DNA from: an uncultured Collinsella sp.
GTDB lineage: Bacteria; Actinomycetota; Coriobacteriia; Coriobacteriales; Coriobacteriaceae
Assembly (NCBI GenBank): GCA_900767675.1
Contig: CAAFZX010000044.1
Span: 62,001 to 126,000 of the forward strand
Length of the DNA stretch: 64,000 nucleotides
Direction of reading: 5' to 3'
Every line of letters begins with the position of its first letter. Within the stretch, counting starts at the first letter, position 1. The notes under the pieces were generated by a model. The model was given only the letters and a program-made list of their open reading frames with translations. It was not told where the DNA came from and searched no databases. Position numbers and translations under genes: made by a program. This document shows positions 32,930-41,203 of this stretch, in pieces.

Positions 32930-32935
32930 TATCAT
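32930..32935 (+). promoter_or_regulatory. -10-like TATCAT upstream of the TetM-like GTPase; description of the 32753-32995 gap
   Basis: TATCAT is 60 bp before the start codon. The 170 bp upstream are very GC-rich with potential hairpins (CGCCGCGCGG..GCGGGGCG and GGGCCCGC..GCCGGCCC) and a 25-codon open frame beginning GTG 32821. I cannot support a gene or known riboswitch there. Confidence 0.35.
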
Positions 32936-32995
32936 CCAGTGTGGAACGAGAACGCCCGTTGCCGCGTGCGATGGGCCTGCAATAAGAGGAGAGCC

Positions 32996-34996
32996 ATGTC
33001 GAAGCAAGCGGTCGTTGGAATCTTGGCGCATGTCGATGCCGGCAAGACCACGCTGGCCGAGGCCATGCTGTTCAACGCGGGTCGCATTCGCAAGCGCGGC
33101 CGCGTGGACGATGGCGATTCGCATCTGGATACGAACGCGATCGAGCGCGAGCGCGGCATTACGATCTTCTCGTCGCAGGCCGTGCTCGACCACGGCGATA
33201 CCCACGTCATGCTCGTGGATGCACCAGGGCATGTCGATTTTTCTGCCGAGGCAGAGCGCACGCTGCGCGCGCTCGACTATGCGATTTTGGTTGTGGGCGC
33301 CAACGATGGCGTGCAGGGGCACACCGAAACCCTGTGGCGCCTGCTTGCGCGCTATGACATCCCGACGTTCATCTTTATCAACAAGATCGATTTGGAGAAT
33401 CCCGGTCGCGATGTTTTGCTGGCACAGCTGGGGCAACGTCTTTCCGAAGGCTGCCTGGATGCCAACGAGCTGCTGACGGGCGGTGCCGTTCAGGAGGATG
33501 CTGCTGCGTTGGACGAGGCGGCACTCGAGGAGTTTCTTGAAGCGGGTGAGCTTTCTGTCGCAACGCTGTCGCGCATGGTTGCCGAGCGCAAGCTCTTTCC
33601 CTGCTTTGCTGGCTCGGCGCTCAAGGACCAAGGCGTTGACGAGCTGCTGGATGGCATATGCGCGCTGATGCGTGAGCAGGCGTGGCTCCCGGAGTTTGCC
33701 GCGCGCGTCTATCGTGTCAGCCGCGGGGATCGCGGCGAGCGTTTGGCTTGGGTTAAAGTGACCGGCGGCACGCTGCACGCCAAGCAGATGATTGACGGAC
33801 GTTCCGGTGCCGAGGCATGGGAGCAGAAGGTCGATCAAGTACGCATCTATAACGGCGAGAAGTATGAGCTTGCCCAAGAAGTTGCTGCTGGCGGTATTTG
33901 TGCCGTGACGGGTCTTGCGCACGTTCGCCCGGGGGACGCCTTGGGCGCGGAGCCCGCACGCGATGCGCCCGTCATTGCGCCGGTCCTCACCTATACGGTG
34001 CTTCCGGGCGAACACGATGTCCACGCGGTGTTCAAAGCACTGACTGAGCTGGCGGACGAAGATCCCATGCTCGGCGTAAGCTGGAATACGCATCTTGAGC
34101 AGATTCATTTGCAGCTGATGGGCGCCGTGCAACTCGAGGTCGTGCAGCGGGTGTTGGCTGATCGCTTTGATCTTACGGTTGGGTTTGAGCCCGGCGGCAT
34201 TCTCTATAAGGAGACGATCTCGCAGCCGGTCGAGGGCGTGGGCCACTTTGAGCCGCTGCGCCACTATGCCGAGGTACATCTGCGCCTGGAGCCGTTGCCA
34301 GCAGGTTCGGGCGTGCAGTTTGGCACCGTGACCTCGACCGACGAGCTCGATCTTAACTGGCAGCGTTTGGCACTCACCAACGCCATGGAGCGCGATCACC
34401 TGGGCGTGCTGACCGGCTCGCCCATCACCGATGTGCGCATTACGCTCACGGGCGGCCGTGCGCATGCCAAACACACCGAGGGCGGCGATTTTCGCCAGGC
34501 CACGTATCGCGCGATTCGCCAGGGTTTTATGCAGGCGCGCGAGGTCGGCGCAGACGTGTTGCTGGAGCCGTGGTACCACTTTGAGCTCGAGGTGCCGGGG
34601 GAGTGCGTGGGCCGGGCGTTGTCAGATGCCACACGCATGGGTGCCGAGTACGAGCCGCCGACGATGGCGGGAGACCGAGCGAAGCTTGTGGGTCGCGTGC
34701 CGGCATCCGAGGTGCAGGATTACGCGCTGGAGGTGGCTGCCTACACGAGCGGGCGCGGTCATCTGTACCTGGAGTTCGCCGGTTATGCGGCTTGCCATGA
34801 TGCCGAGCGCGTAATCGAGACGGCCGCCTATGAGCCCGAGGCCGATCTGCCCAACACACCCGACTCGGTCTTTTGCTCTCACGGCGCCGGCTACACGGTC
34901 AAATGGTATGACGTGCCCGCCGCAGCGCACGTAAAGATCGATCCCGCCACCTTCCGCCCCTATCGTCCTGCCGATTCCGACTTCTTCTGCCATTAG
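32996..34996 (+). CDS. TetM/TetW-like translational GTPase (EF-G superfamily)
   Basis: ATG 32996 follows AAGAGGAGAG; the frame's upstream extension is unsupported. The 666-residue protein has the P-loop AHVDAGKTTL at 11-20, RERGITIFSS (switch I), DAPGHVDF (G3) and NKID (G4). EF-G-like domains II-V follow, including the Tet-type segments GILYKETI and GGDFRQATYRAIRQG, and a C-terminus with SHGAGYTVKWYDVP. Length and domain order equal ribosomal protection proteins. Acquired tet genes are usually much lower in GC and sit in mobile elements; this copy looks resident. Whether it confers tetracycline resistance cannot be told from sequence alone. Another role in ribosome rescue is equally likely. 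Confidence 0.85.
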   Translation: MSKQAVVGILAHVDAGKTTLAEAMLFNAGRIRKRGRVDDGDSHLDTNAIERERGITIFSSQAVLDHGDTHVMLVDAPGHVDFSAEAERTLRALDYAILVVGANDGVQGHTETLWRLLARYDIPTFIFINKIDLENPGRDVLLAQLGQRLSEGCLDANELLTGGAVQEDAAALDEAALEEFLEAGELSVATLSRMVAERKLFPCFAGSALKDQGVDELLDGICALMREQAWLPEFAARVYRVSRGDRGERLAWVKVTGGTLHAKQMIDGRSGAEAWEQKVDQVRIYNGEKYELAQEVAAGGICAVTGLAHVRPGDALGAEPARDAPVIAPVLTYTVLPGEHDVHAVFKALTELADEDPMLGVSWNTHLEQIHLQLMGAVQLEVVQRVLADRFDLTVGFEPGGILYKETISQPVEGVGHFEPLRHYAEVHLRLEPLPAGSGVQFGTVTSTDELDLNWQRLALTNAMERDHLGVLTGSPITDVRITLTGGRAHAKHTEGGDFRQATYRAIRQGFMQAREVGADVLLEPWYHFELEVPGECVGRALSDATRMGAEYEPPTMAGDRAKLVGRVPASEVQDYALEVAAYTSGRGHLYLEFAGYAACHDAERVIETAAYEPEADLPNTPDSVFCSHGAGYTVKWYDVPAAAHVKIDPATFRPYRPADSDFFCH

Positions 34997-35061
34997 GGGA
35001 CGGGGTGGAAATGGTAGATTTTCAGGTCCTCTAGTTCTTGACGGAGTTGACTATGGGGCTA

Positions 35062-35090
35062 TGTGACAAAGGGACAACCCCTTTGTCACA
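35062..35090. repeat. TGTGACAAAGGG palindrome, copy 1
   Basis: TGTGACAAAGGG and CCCTTTGTCACA form a perfect 12-bp stem with a 5-nt loop. The element lies between the GTPase and GNAT genes and may work as a transcription terminator on either strand. Confidence 0.85.
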
Positions 35091-35112
35091 TCGATATTTG
35101 AGAGGCTGAATT

Positions 35113-35661
35113 ATGGTGATTCATACCGAGCGCTTGACGCTTCGTCCGTGGCGCGAGACGGATGCGGAGAGCCTGTTTACATATGCGAGCGACCCGGATG
35201 TGGGGCCGGCTGCGGGCTGGCCGCCACATCGAAGTGTTGAGGAGAGCAGGGAGATCATTCGAACGGTCTTTACGGCGCCCCACACCTTTGCTGTTTGCCT
35301 TGCCGCGACAGACGAGCCTGTGGGCAGCATCGGGCTCATGCCGCCTCGTTGCGAGTCGAGCGATCGGAGCGCTGAACTCGAACTCGAGGTGGGGTATTGG
35401 GTCGCAAAGCCGTTCTGGGGTCGAGGCTTTGCTCCCGAAGCGGTGCGAGCCATGCAGCGCTATGCGTTCGAAACGCTTGGCTGCAAGGCGCTTTGGTGCG
35501 GATATTACGAGGGCAATGACAAGTCGTTACGCGTTCAACAAAAGTGTGGATTCGCGCCGCATCACGTTGAGCGCGACGTGCCCTGCGAGCTTATGGGCGA
35601 TGTGCGTACCGAGTGCTTTACGTATTTGACCTGCGAAGACTGGCACAGGCAGACAATGTGA
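35113..35661 (+). CDS. RimJ/RimL-type GNAT acetyltransferase
   Basis: ATG 35113 follows GAGAGG. The 182-residue protein begins VIHTERLTLRPWRETDAESL, as RimJ/RimL-like acetyltransferases do. It has SIGLMPP, ELEVGYWVAKPFWGRGFAPEAVRAM (acetyl-CoA loop) and CKALWCGYYEGNDKSLRVQQKCGF. The acceptor could be a protein N-terminus or a small molecule. The last codon and stop (ATG TGA) are the first bases of a palindromic repeat. Confidence 0.9.
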   Translation: MVIHTERLTLRPWRETDAESLFTYASDPDVGPAAGWPPHRSVEESREIIRTVFTAPHTFAVCLAATDEPVGSIGLMPPRCESSDRSAELELEVGYWVAKPFWGRGFAPEAVRAMQRYAFETLGCKALWCGYYEGNDKSLRVQQKCGFAPHHVERDVPCELMGDVRTECFTYLTCEDWHRQTM

Positions 35662-35687
35662 CAAAGGGACAGTCCCTTTGTCACATT
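35655..35687. repeat. TGTGACAAAGGG palindrome, copy 2, overlapping a stop codon
   Basis: AATGTGACAAAGGG and CCCTTTGTCACATT form a perfect 14-bp stem with a 5-nt loop (ACAGT). Its left end provides the final Met codon and TGA stop of the GNAT gene at 35113-35661. Confidence 0.88.
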
Positions 35688-35708
35688 CGATCAACTGGAA
35701 GGGGAGCG

Positions 35709-38201
35709 ATGGCGGTGTCGCAACAACCAAGTGCTATCGAGGTGCGTGGCGCGCGCGTACACAACCTTAAGGACATCGATATCGATATTCCGCTGGGAAA
35801 GCTCGTGGGTATTGCCGGCGTGTCGGGCTCGGGCAAGAGTTCGCTGGCGCTGGGAGTTCTTTATGCCGAGGGCTCGCGCCGCTATCTGGAGGCGCTCAGC
35901 ACCTATACTCGACGTCGCCTGACGCAGGCCGAGCACGCTCAGGTGGATGAGGTATTGCACGTGCCGGCGGCGCTCGCGCTGCACCAGCGTCCGAGCGTGC
36001 CGGGCGTGCGCTCGACCTTTGGCACCATGACCGAGCTCAACAACAGCCTGCGTCTGCTCTTTAGCCGTTGCGCCCATCACGTGTGCCCGCACTGCGGGGC
36101 GCGCGTGGAGCCGAGTCTTAACGTTGCCGCAGGCCTGTCGCTCACGTGCCCTGCATGCGGCCGCGAGTTCTACGCGCCGAGTGCCGAGGATTTGGCTTTC
36201 AATAGCGGCGGTGCGTGTCCCACCTGCGGCGGCACCGGTGTCATGCGCGAGGTGGACGAAGCGAGCCTGGTGCCCGACGAGTCGAAGACTATCAACGAGG
36301 GCGCAGTGCTTCCCTGGGGCACGCTCATGTGGGACCTGATGAAGCAGGTGGCCGGCGAGATGGGCGTGCGCACCGACGTGCCGTTTAACCAGCTCACGCC
36401 CACCGAGCGCGATATCGTGTTCCATGGCCCGGCGGTTAAGAAGCACATCCTCTACGTTCCCAAAAACGGCGAGGGCGCCACGCCGCTCGACTTCACCTAT
36501 TACAACGCCGTCTATACCGTTGAGAATGCGCTCGCCAAGGTTAAGGACGACAAGGGCCTCAAACGCGTTGCACGCTTTTTGCGCGAGGGCCCATGCCGCG
36601 ATTGCGGCGGCACGCGCCTCTCCGAGGCGGCACGCCAGCCCCAGGTGCGCGGTATCAATTTGGCGCAGGCGGCTGCCATGACGTTGGGCGAGGCGATTGA
36701 GTGGGTGCGCGGCGTGCCCGCATCCTTGCCGACCGAGATGCGGCCCATGGCGACGGATATCTGCGATTCGTTTTTGAGCACGGCCCGTCGTCTGGTCGAT
36801 CTGGGTCTCGATTACCTTTCGCTCGATCGCGCCGGCGCCACGCTCTCCACAGGTGAGCGCCAGCGCGTGCAACTCGCCCGCGTGGTGCGCAACCGGTCGA
36901 CAGGTGTGCTCTATGTGCTGGACGAGCCCTCGATCGGCTTGCATCCTGCCAATGTCGACGGCTTGGTGGGCGTAATGCGCGATCTGGTGGATGACGGCAA
37001 CACCGTGGTCGTTGTCGACCACGATACGCGCGTACTGGCGGAAGCCGATTATCTGGTCGAGATGGGCCCCGTTGCCGGAGCGGGCGGCGGTAATGTGATC
37101 GCCGCCGGTACGGTGGATGAGGTCGAGCAATCGCAGGGCAGCCGCATCGCACCGTTTTTGCGCGCAGACCCCAAGCGCTTGCGGCCGCAGGTGGCTGACG
37201 ACGAAATGTTCGACCAGGGCCATATCCGCATGGCGACCGATACCATCCATACCGTCAAACCGCTCGAAGTCGATATCCCGCGCGGTCGCTTGGTCGCGGT
37301 GACGGGCGTTTCGGGTTCGGGTAAGACGACGTTGGTGCTCGAGACACTCATTCCGGCGCTCAAGGCGCAGGCAGCTGGCGAGCGCCTGCCGGGGCACGTG
37401 CGTTGGATCGATGCCGAGGGCATTGCCCGTGCAAATCTGATTGACGCTACGCCCATCGGTGCCAACGTGCGCTCGACGGTAGCGACCTATGCCGACATTC
37501 ACGACGAGTTGCGTCGCGCCTTCGCCCGTACGCCCGAGGCCAAGGCGGCGGGATATAAGGCAGGTGCCTTTAGCTACAACACCGGCGCCTTGCGCTGCCC
37601 TACGTGCGATGGCACGGGCTCGATATCGCTCGACGTGCAGTTTTTGCCCGATGTTGAGATCGTCTGTCCCGTATGCCGCGGCTCTCGCTATGCAGACGCG
37701 GCCTCGCATATCCATCGCGAGGGCAAGGACGGGAGTCTGCTTACGTTGCCGCAGCTCATGGACATGAGTGTGGACGAGGCCCTCGACGCCACACTGGGAC
37801 TCAAAAAGGTACAGGCGCGCTTGCAGACCTTGCACGACCTGGGCTTGGGCTATCTCACCTTGGGTGAGCCCACACCGGCGCTCTCGGGCGGTGAGGCTCA
37901 GCGTCTTAAGCTTGCGAGCGAAATGGGCCGCGTGCAGGATGATGCCGTATTCGTGTTTGACGAGCCCACGATCGGACTACATCCGCTCGATGTTCAGGTG
38001 TTGCTGAGTGTGTTTGACGGCCTCGTTGCCAAGGGTGCTACAGTTGTCGTGATCGAGCACGACCTCGACCTTATCCGTAATGCCGATTACGTGATCGACA
38101 TGGGCCCAGGTGGTGGCGATGCGGGCGGGCAAATCGTCTGCGCCGGCACGCCGGCAGACATCGCGGCCTGCCCCGCAAGCATCACCGGCCGCTACCTATA
38201 A
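35709..38201 (+). CDS. UvrA-like ABC ATPase (short UvrA paralogue)
   Basis: ATG 35709 follows GGGGAG. The 830-residue protein has two ABC ATPase halves. The first has Walker A GVSGSGKSS (37-45) and signature LSTGERQRVQLARV; the second has GVSGSGKTT near 533 and LSGGEAQRLKLASEM. Zinc modules are present as CPHCGARVEP..CPACGREF, CPTCGGTG and CPTCDGTG..CPVCRGSR. It is about 110 residues shorter than canonical UvrA, mainly in the insertion domain of the first half. This size is typical of the UvrA2/DrrC-like group linked to drug tolerance and DNA damage. No uvrB or uvrC is nearby. Nucleotide excision repair or drug protection are both possible. Confidence 0.88.
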   Translation: MAVSQQPSAIEVRGARVHNLKDIDIDIPLGKLVGIAGVSGSGKSSLALGVLYAEGSRRYLEALSTYTRRRLTQAEHAQVDEVLHVPAALALHQRPSVPGVRSTFGTMTELNNSLRLLFSRCAHHVCPHCGARVEPSLNVAAGLSLTCPACGREFYAPSAEDLAFNSGGACPTCGGTGVMREVDEASLVPDESKTINEGAVLPWGTLMWDLMKQVAGEMGVRTDVPFNQLTPTERDIVFHGPAVKKHILYVPKNGEGATPLDFTYYNAVYTVENALAKVKDDKGLKRVARFLREGPCRDCGGTRLSEAARQPQVRGINLAQAAAMTLGEAIEWVRGVPASLPTEMRPMATDICDSFLSTARRLVDLGLDYLSLDRAGATLSTGERQRVQLARVVRNRSTGVLYVLDEPSIGLHPANVDGLVGVMRDLVDDGNTVVVVDHDTRVLAEADYLVEMGPVAGAGGGNVIAAGTVDEVEQSQGSRIAPFLRADPKRLRPQVADDEMFDQGHIRMATDTIHTVKPLEVDIPRGRLVAVTGVSGSGKTTLVLETLIPALKAQAAGERLPGHVRWIDAEGIARANLIDATPIGANVRSTVATYADIHDELRRAFARTPEAKAAGYKAGAFSYNTGALRCPTCDGTGSISLDVQFLPDVEIVCPVCRGSRYADAASHIHREGKDGSLLTLPQLMDMSVDEALDATLGLKKVQARLQTLHDLGLGYLTLGEPTPALSGGEAQRLKLASEMGRVQDDAVFVFDEPTIGLHPLDVQVLLSVFDGLVAKGATVVVIEHDLDLIRNADYVIDMGPGGGDAGGQIVCAGTPADIAACPASITGRYL

Positions 38202-38205
38202 GCGG

Positions 38206-38236
38206 ATGTGAAAAAGGGGCAGTCCCTTTGTCACAT
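38206..38236. repeat. TGTGACAAAGGG palindrome, copy 3, overlapping a stop codon
   Basis: ATGTGAAAAAGGGG pairs imperfectly with CCCTTTGTCACAT. Read on the minus strand, its end supplies the last Met codon and TGA stop of trmL (stop at 38231-38233). It fills the gap between the convergent UvrA-like gene and trmL. Confidence 0.85.
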
Positions 38237-38830
38237 TCCCGGAAAGCCTGTTTGGCGCAGGGCTTCGTAGAGGACGATGGCGGCGCTGTTGGAGAGGTTG
38301 AGTGCGCTGATGCGGTAGTCGTCCGGATTGACGAAGTTGCCGCAGATATCCTGCCGAAGGATGGCCTCATGGCCGTCCTCAGTATGCCCGAGCGATTCCT
38401 CGTGGGCTTCCCAAGCCTCGGCGTTATCGAGTGAGTCGCAATCGCGCAGCATCGGGATGCGCTCGCAGCGCTCGGGCGCCGCGGCGAGCAGCTCCTCGGG
38501 AATGCCCGAGCTCTCGCTGCCAAAGACCAAGTAGTCGCCATCGCGGTAGGTGCTTTGCGCATAGGTGCGGCGTGCCTTTTTGGTCAACAGATGCAGACGT
38601 TCGTCGGCGGGAGAGAGGCCGTTGCGCGTAAGGAAATCCTCCCAGCCGGCATAGGTCGTCACATCCAAGTTTTGCCAGTAGCCCAGGCCGGCGCGACGTA
38701 CCGTCTTGTCATCGAGCGAAAAGCCCAGCGGCTCCACCAGATGCAGGCGGGCGCCGGTGACCACGCAGGTGCGGCCGATATTGCCCGTATTGGCCGGAAT
38801 CTCGGGCGCATACAGCACGATATTGAACAT
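38231..38830 (-). CDS. trmL: tRNA (cytidine34-2'-O)-methyltransferase TrmL
   Basis: ATG 38830 follows AAGGAG. The 199-residue SPOUT enzyme begins FNIVLYAPEIPANTGNIGRTC, then LHLVEPLGFSLDDKTVRRAGLGYW and FGSESSGIPEELL, all diagnostic of TrmL. The C-terminal knot ends ALNLSNSAAIVLYEALRQTGF. It is about 40 residues longer than usual because of an insert between the MLRDCDSLDNAEAW segment and the final SAM-binding knot. It methylates the wobble ribose of tRNA-Leu. The stop codon lies inside a palindromic repeat. Confidence 0.92.
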   Translation of the reverse strand: MFNIVLYAPEIPANTGNIGRTCVVTGARLHLVEPLGFSLDDKTVRRAGLGYWQNLDVTTYAGWEDFLTRNGLSPADERLHLLTKKARRTYAQSTYRDGDYLVFGSESSGIPEELLAAAPERCERIPMLRDCDSLDNAEAWEAHEESLGHTEDGHEAILRQDICGNFVNPDDYRISALNLSNSAAIVLYEALRQTGFPGM

Positions 38831-38854
38831 GAATCTCCTTGGCTTAGAACGAAA

Positions 38855-38890
38855 AACCACCACGAAGGGCAGCGCACCTTCGTGGTGGTT
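38855..38890 (-). terminator. Intrinsic terminator of the COG0523 gene
   Basis: AACCACCACGAAGG and CCTTCGTGGTGGTT form a perfect 14-bp stem. On the minus strand it is followed directly by five T. Confidence 0.88.
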
Positions 38891-38930
38891 TGGCGGTTAC
38901 GTAGGCGGAAAAATGCCTGTTTGGATAAAC

Positions 38931-40061
38931 CTAGGCGCGGTGCCAGTCGGTCAGGCAGGCATCGAGGGAGGCGATGAGCGCATCCTTGTCCATGTGACGG
39001 CCGATGATGCACAGACTCGTCATGCGGTCGCCCGTCTCGTCGTCCCAAATCTGCATGATCTCGGGGTTCTCGTCGATGATCTTCTGCTTCTCGCCCTCGG
39101 GCGCGGAGTCAACGAACAGACCGTTCTCCATCAGGCGCATCTGGTGGCCGGCCTGCTCGAACATGTAGCACATGTCCGGATCGCCGGTCTGCCACAGCGG
39201 ACCCTTGACGCGGATGACCTCGTCGGGCCACTCCTGCTCAACAAAATCGGTGAACTTCTGCAGGTCAAACGGCTTGCGGCGCGAGTACACAAAGGTCTCG
39301 ATGTCGTACTCGAGCACCTCGGGGTCGTCGTGCTCCTCGGGATGCTCCATGGCCTCGATCCAGGCGGCGGAGTTGTAGGCGCGCATAAAGTCGAAGCGGT
39401 CGGTGTCGAGCAGCTCCTCCATGGGGACCTCGCCGTTTTGGGCCTCGACAATCACGGCGTCCTTCTGCAGGCTGCGCACGATAGCCTTGAGCTCGGCGAT
39501 CTGCTCAGGGCTCACGGTATCGGTCTTGTTGAGGATCAGCGTGGAGCAGAACTCGATCTGCTGGATGAGCAGGCTCTCGATGTCGTCCTCGTCGATATCC
39601 TCGGCCAACAGGTCGCGGCCGCCGTTGAACTCGTCGTACATGCGGGCGCAATCGACCACAGCCACGATGTTGTCGAGTGCAAGCTTGGGCTGGCCACCCA
39701 CCTTGGCCTCGTCGCAGAAGCTCGAGATGGTGTAGGCGATGGGGATAGGCTCGCAGATACCCGAGGCCTCGATGATGATGTAGTCGAACTTGCCCGAATC
39801 GGCGATGCCCTGCAGCTGGTTGGCAAGGTCGTCCGAAAGCGTGCAGCAGATGCAGCCGTTGGTGAGCGGGATGAGGTCGTCGGTCTCGGAAAGGCCGCCG
39901 TCGGCGATGAGGCTGGCGTCGACGTTGATCTCGCCAATATCGTTGACGATCACGGCGGCGCGGATGCCGCCGTCGTTAGCGAGGATGTGGTTGAGCAGTG
40001 TGGTCTTGCCGGCACCGAGGTATCCGGTAAGCATGATGATCTTCACGGGTTTGTTGGGCAT
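38931..40061 (-). CDS. COG0523 (CobW/Zng1-type) metal-chaperone GTPase
   Basis: ATG 40061 follows AGGAGG. The 376-residue G3E GTPase has GYLGAGKTT at 13-21, the metal-binding GCICC at 69-73, and IIIEASGICEP (switch region). NKTD is the guanine-specificity motif. The C-terminal CobW_C domain starts near 240, after a very acidic linker with EHPEEHDDPEVLEYD. Members deliver zinc, cobalt or iron to target proteins. No Zur box or zinc gene is apparent nearby, so the metal is unknown. Confidence 0.92.
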   Translation of the reverse strand: MPNKPVKIIMLTGYLGAGKTTLLNHILANDGGIRAAVIVNDIGEINVDASLIADGGLSETDDLIPLTNGCICCTLSDDLANQLQGIADSGKFDYIIIEASGICEPIPIAYTISSFCDEAKVGGQPKLALDNIVAVVDCARMYDEFNGGRDLLAEDIDEDDIESLLIQQIEFCSTLILNKTDTVSPEQIAELKAIVRSLQKDAVIVEAQNGEVPMEELLDTDRFDFMRAYNSAAWIEAMEHPEEHDDPEVLEYDIETFVYSRRKPFDLQKFTDFVEQEWPDEVIRVKGPLWQTGDPDMCYMFEQAGHQMRLMENGLFVDSAPEGEKQKIIDENPEIMQIWDDETGDRMTSLCIIGRHMDKDALIASLDACLTDWHRA

Positions 40062-40147
40062 ATGCCCTCCTTTGTTAGACATGGCTTACAGTTGAATCTT
40101 ATGCCAAACGCCTGCTCTTATACCCACGCGCCGGCAAATAACACAGG

Positions 40148-40489
40148 CTACTCCCAGGCTCCCCATACATCGGGGCAATAACCGACGGTGGCCTTTTTGC
40201 CGTTGCGCACGATGGGCTCGGCTAGAACCTGCTGGTTCTCGAGCAACTTGTCGAAGCGCTGGCTAGGGGTGAGGTGCTGGATGAGCGCGAGCGTCTCCTC
40301 GTCCTTGGCTTTGGGGTTGAGCAGCTTGTCGATGCCGCCGACCGCCTGCATCACGCTCGTGAGCTCGCCTTTGCTCATCTCCTTTTCCTTAAGGTCAATA
40401 AACTGCACCTTAATGCGGCGCTCCTTAAAATAGCGCTGGGCCTTCTTGGTGTCGAACGACTTTTTGGTGCCGAAGATTTGCACGTTCAT
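40148..40489 (-). CDS. ArsC/Spx-family thioredoxin-fold protein with Ser at the usual Cys position
   Basis: The 113-residue protein starts at ATG 40489 and lies 16 bp behind the iron-sulfur flavoprotein gene on the same strand. It shows the ArsC-like pattern MNVQIFGTKKSFDTKKAQRY and QFIDLKEKEMSKGEL, and ends with ILAEPIVRNGKKATVGYCPDVW-like sequence. In arsenate reductases and Spx the loop after the first strand carries a redox Cys; here that position (S11) is Ser. It is therefore unlikely to be an arsenate reductase and may be a regulator or an inactive relative. The only Cys is C107. Confidence 0.78.
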   Translation of the reverse strand: MNVQIFGTKKSFDTKKAQRYFKERRIKVQFIDLKEKEMSKGELTSVMQAVGGIDKLLNPKAKDEETLALIQHLTPSQRFDKLLENQQVLAEPIVRNGKKATVGYCPDVWGAWE

Positions 40490-40505
40490 AGTATGTTCCG
40501 CCGTT

Positions 40506-41129
40506 CTACCTGATAAAGTTGGTGCGCTCGCGATCGGCCTCGGGGGCTTCGATGCCGGCAGCCTTGCCCGCCTCGATGCAACGCAGGAGCCAGACCATGT
40601 TTTTGCCGATGTTTCGCATGGTGGCCAGACCCTCGGCGTCCTGGGCGGCCTCGCCCGGCATGGCACCAAAGACGTTGTTCCAGTATGTAGAGGCCACCAC
40701 GGGCATCTGGTTGATAGTGAAGTATTTGTTGAGTACATCGAAGGTGGTCGACGTGCCGCCGCGACGGGCGACGGCGACCGCGGCACCCGGCTTGTGCACA
40801 AAGGCCTTGCTGCCAGCATAGAATGCGCGGTCGAGAGCCGAGAGGATGCGTCCGCTGGGATGCGCATAGTAGACGGGGGAGCCAAAGACAAAGCCATCTG
40901 CCTGCTCGGCGGCAGCGATGAGCTCGTTCACCACGTCGTCGTCAAAGGTGCAGCGACCGCCAAGCTTGCCGCACTGACCGCAGCCGATGCAGTCGCGGAT
41001 GGGCTTGGCGCCCAGTTGGAATACCTCGCTGTCGATGCCCTCGGCTTTAAGTTGCTCGGCGACTTCGGCGAGCGCGCGAGCGGTGTTGCCGTTTGCCTTA
41101 GGGCTGCCATTGACCAAAAGAACCTTCAT
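40506..41129 (-). CDS. Iron-sulfur flavoprotein (NADPH-dependent FMN reductase fold)
   Basis: ATG 41129 has GGGAG six bases upstream. The 207-residue protein starts MKVLLVNGSPKANGNTARAL, the FMN phosphate loop of the flavodoxin-like reductases. C47, C50, C53 and C60 follow the CX2CX2CX6C pattern of the Isf family, which holds a [4Fe-4S] cluster. FGSPVYYAHPSGRILSALDR and VAVARRGGTSTTFDVLN complete the flavin site. It transfers electrons between ferredoxin or NAD(P)H and an unknown acceptor, perhaps O2 or quinones. Probably co-transcribed with the ArsC-like gene. Confidence 0.9.
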   Translation of the reverse strand: MKVLLVNGSPKANGNTARALAEVAEQLKAEGIDSEVFQLGAKPIRDCIGCGQCGKLGGRCTFDDDVVNELIAAAEQADGFVFGSPVYYAHPSGRILSALDRAFYAGSKAFVHKPGAAVAVARRGGTSTTFDVLNKYFTINQMPVVASTYWNNVFGAMPGEAAQDAEGLATMRNIGKNMVWLLRCIEAGKAAGIEAPEADRERTNFIR

Positions 41130-41203
41130 CACAAACTCCCTCTGCTGTTGGTGACTTCTGCAGAGGATTATCGCACGATGGGGGAGGCGGTGCGGGCGTG
41201 GTG

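Noticed and set aside
32996..34996. Acquired tetracycline resistance gene
   Set aside because: Composition matches the chromosome, there is no mobile-element context, and the family includes resident GTPases of other function.
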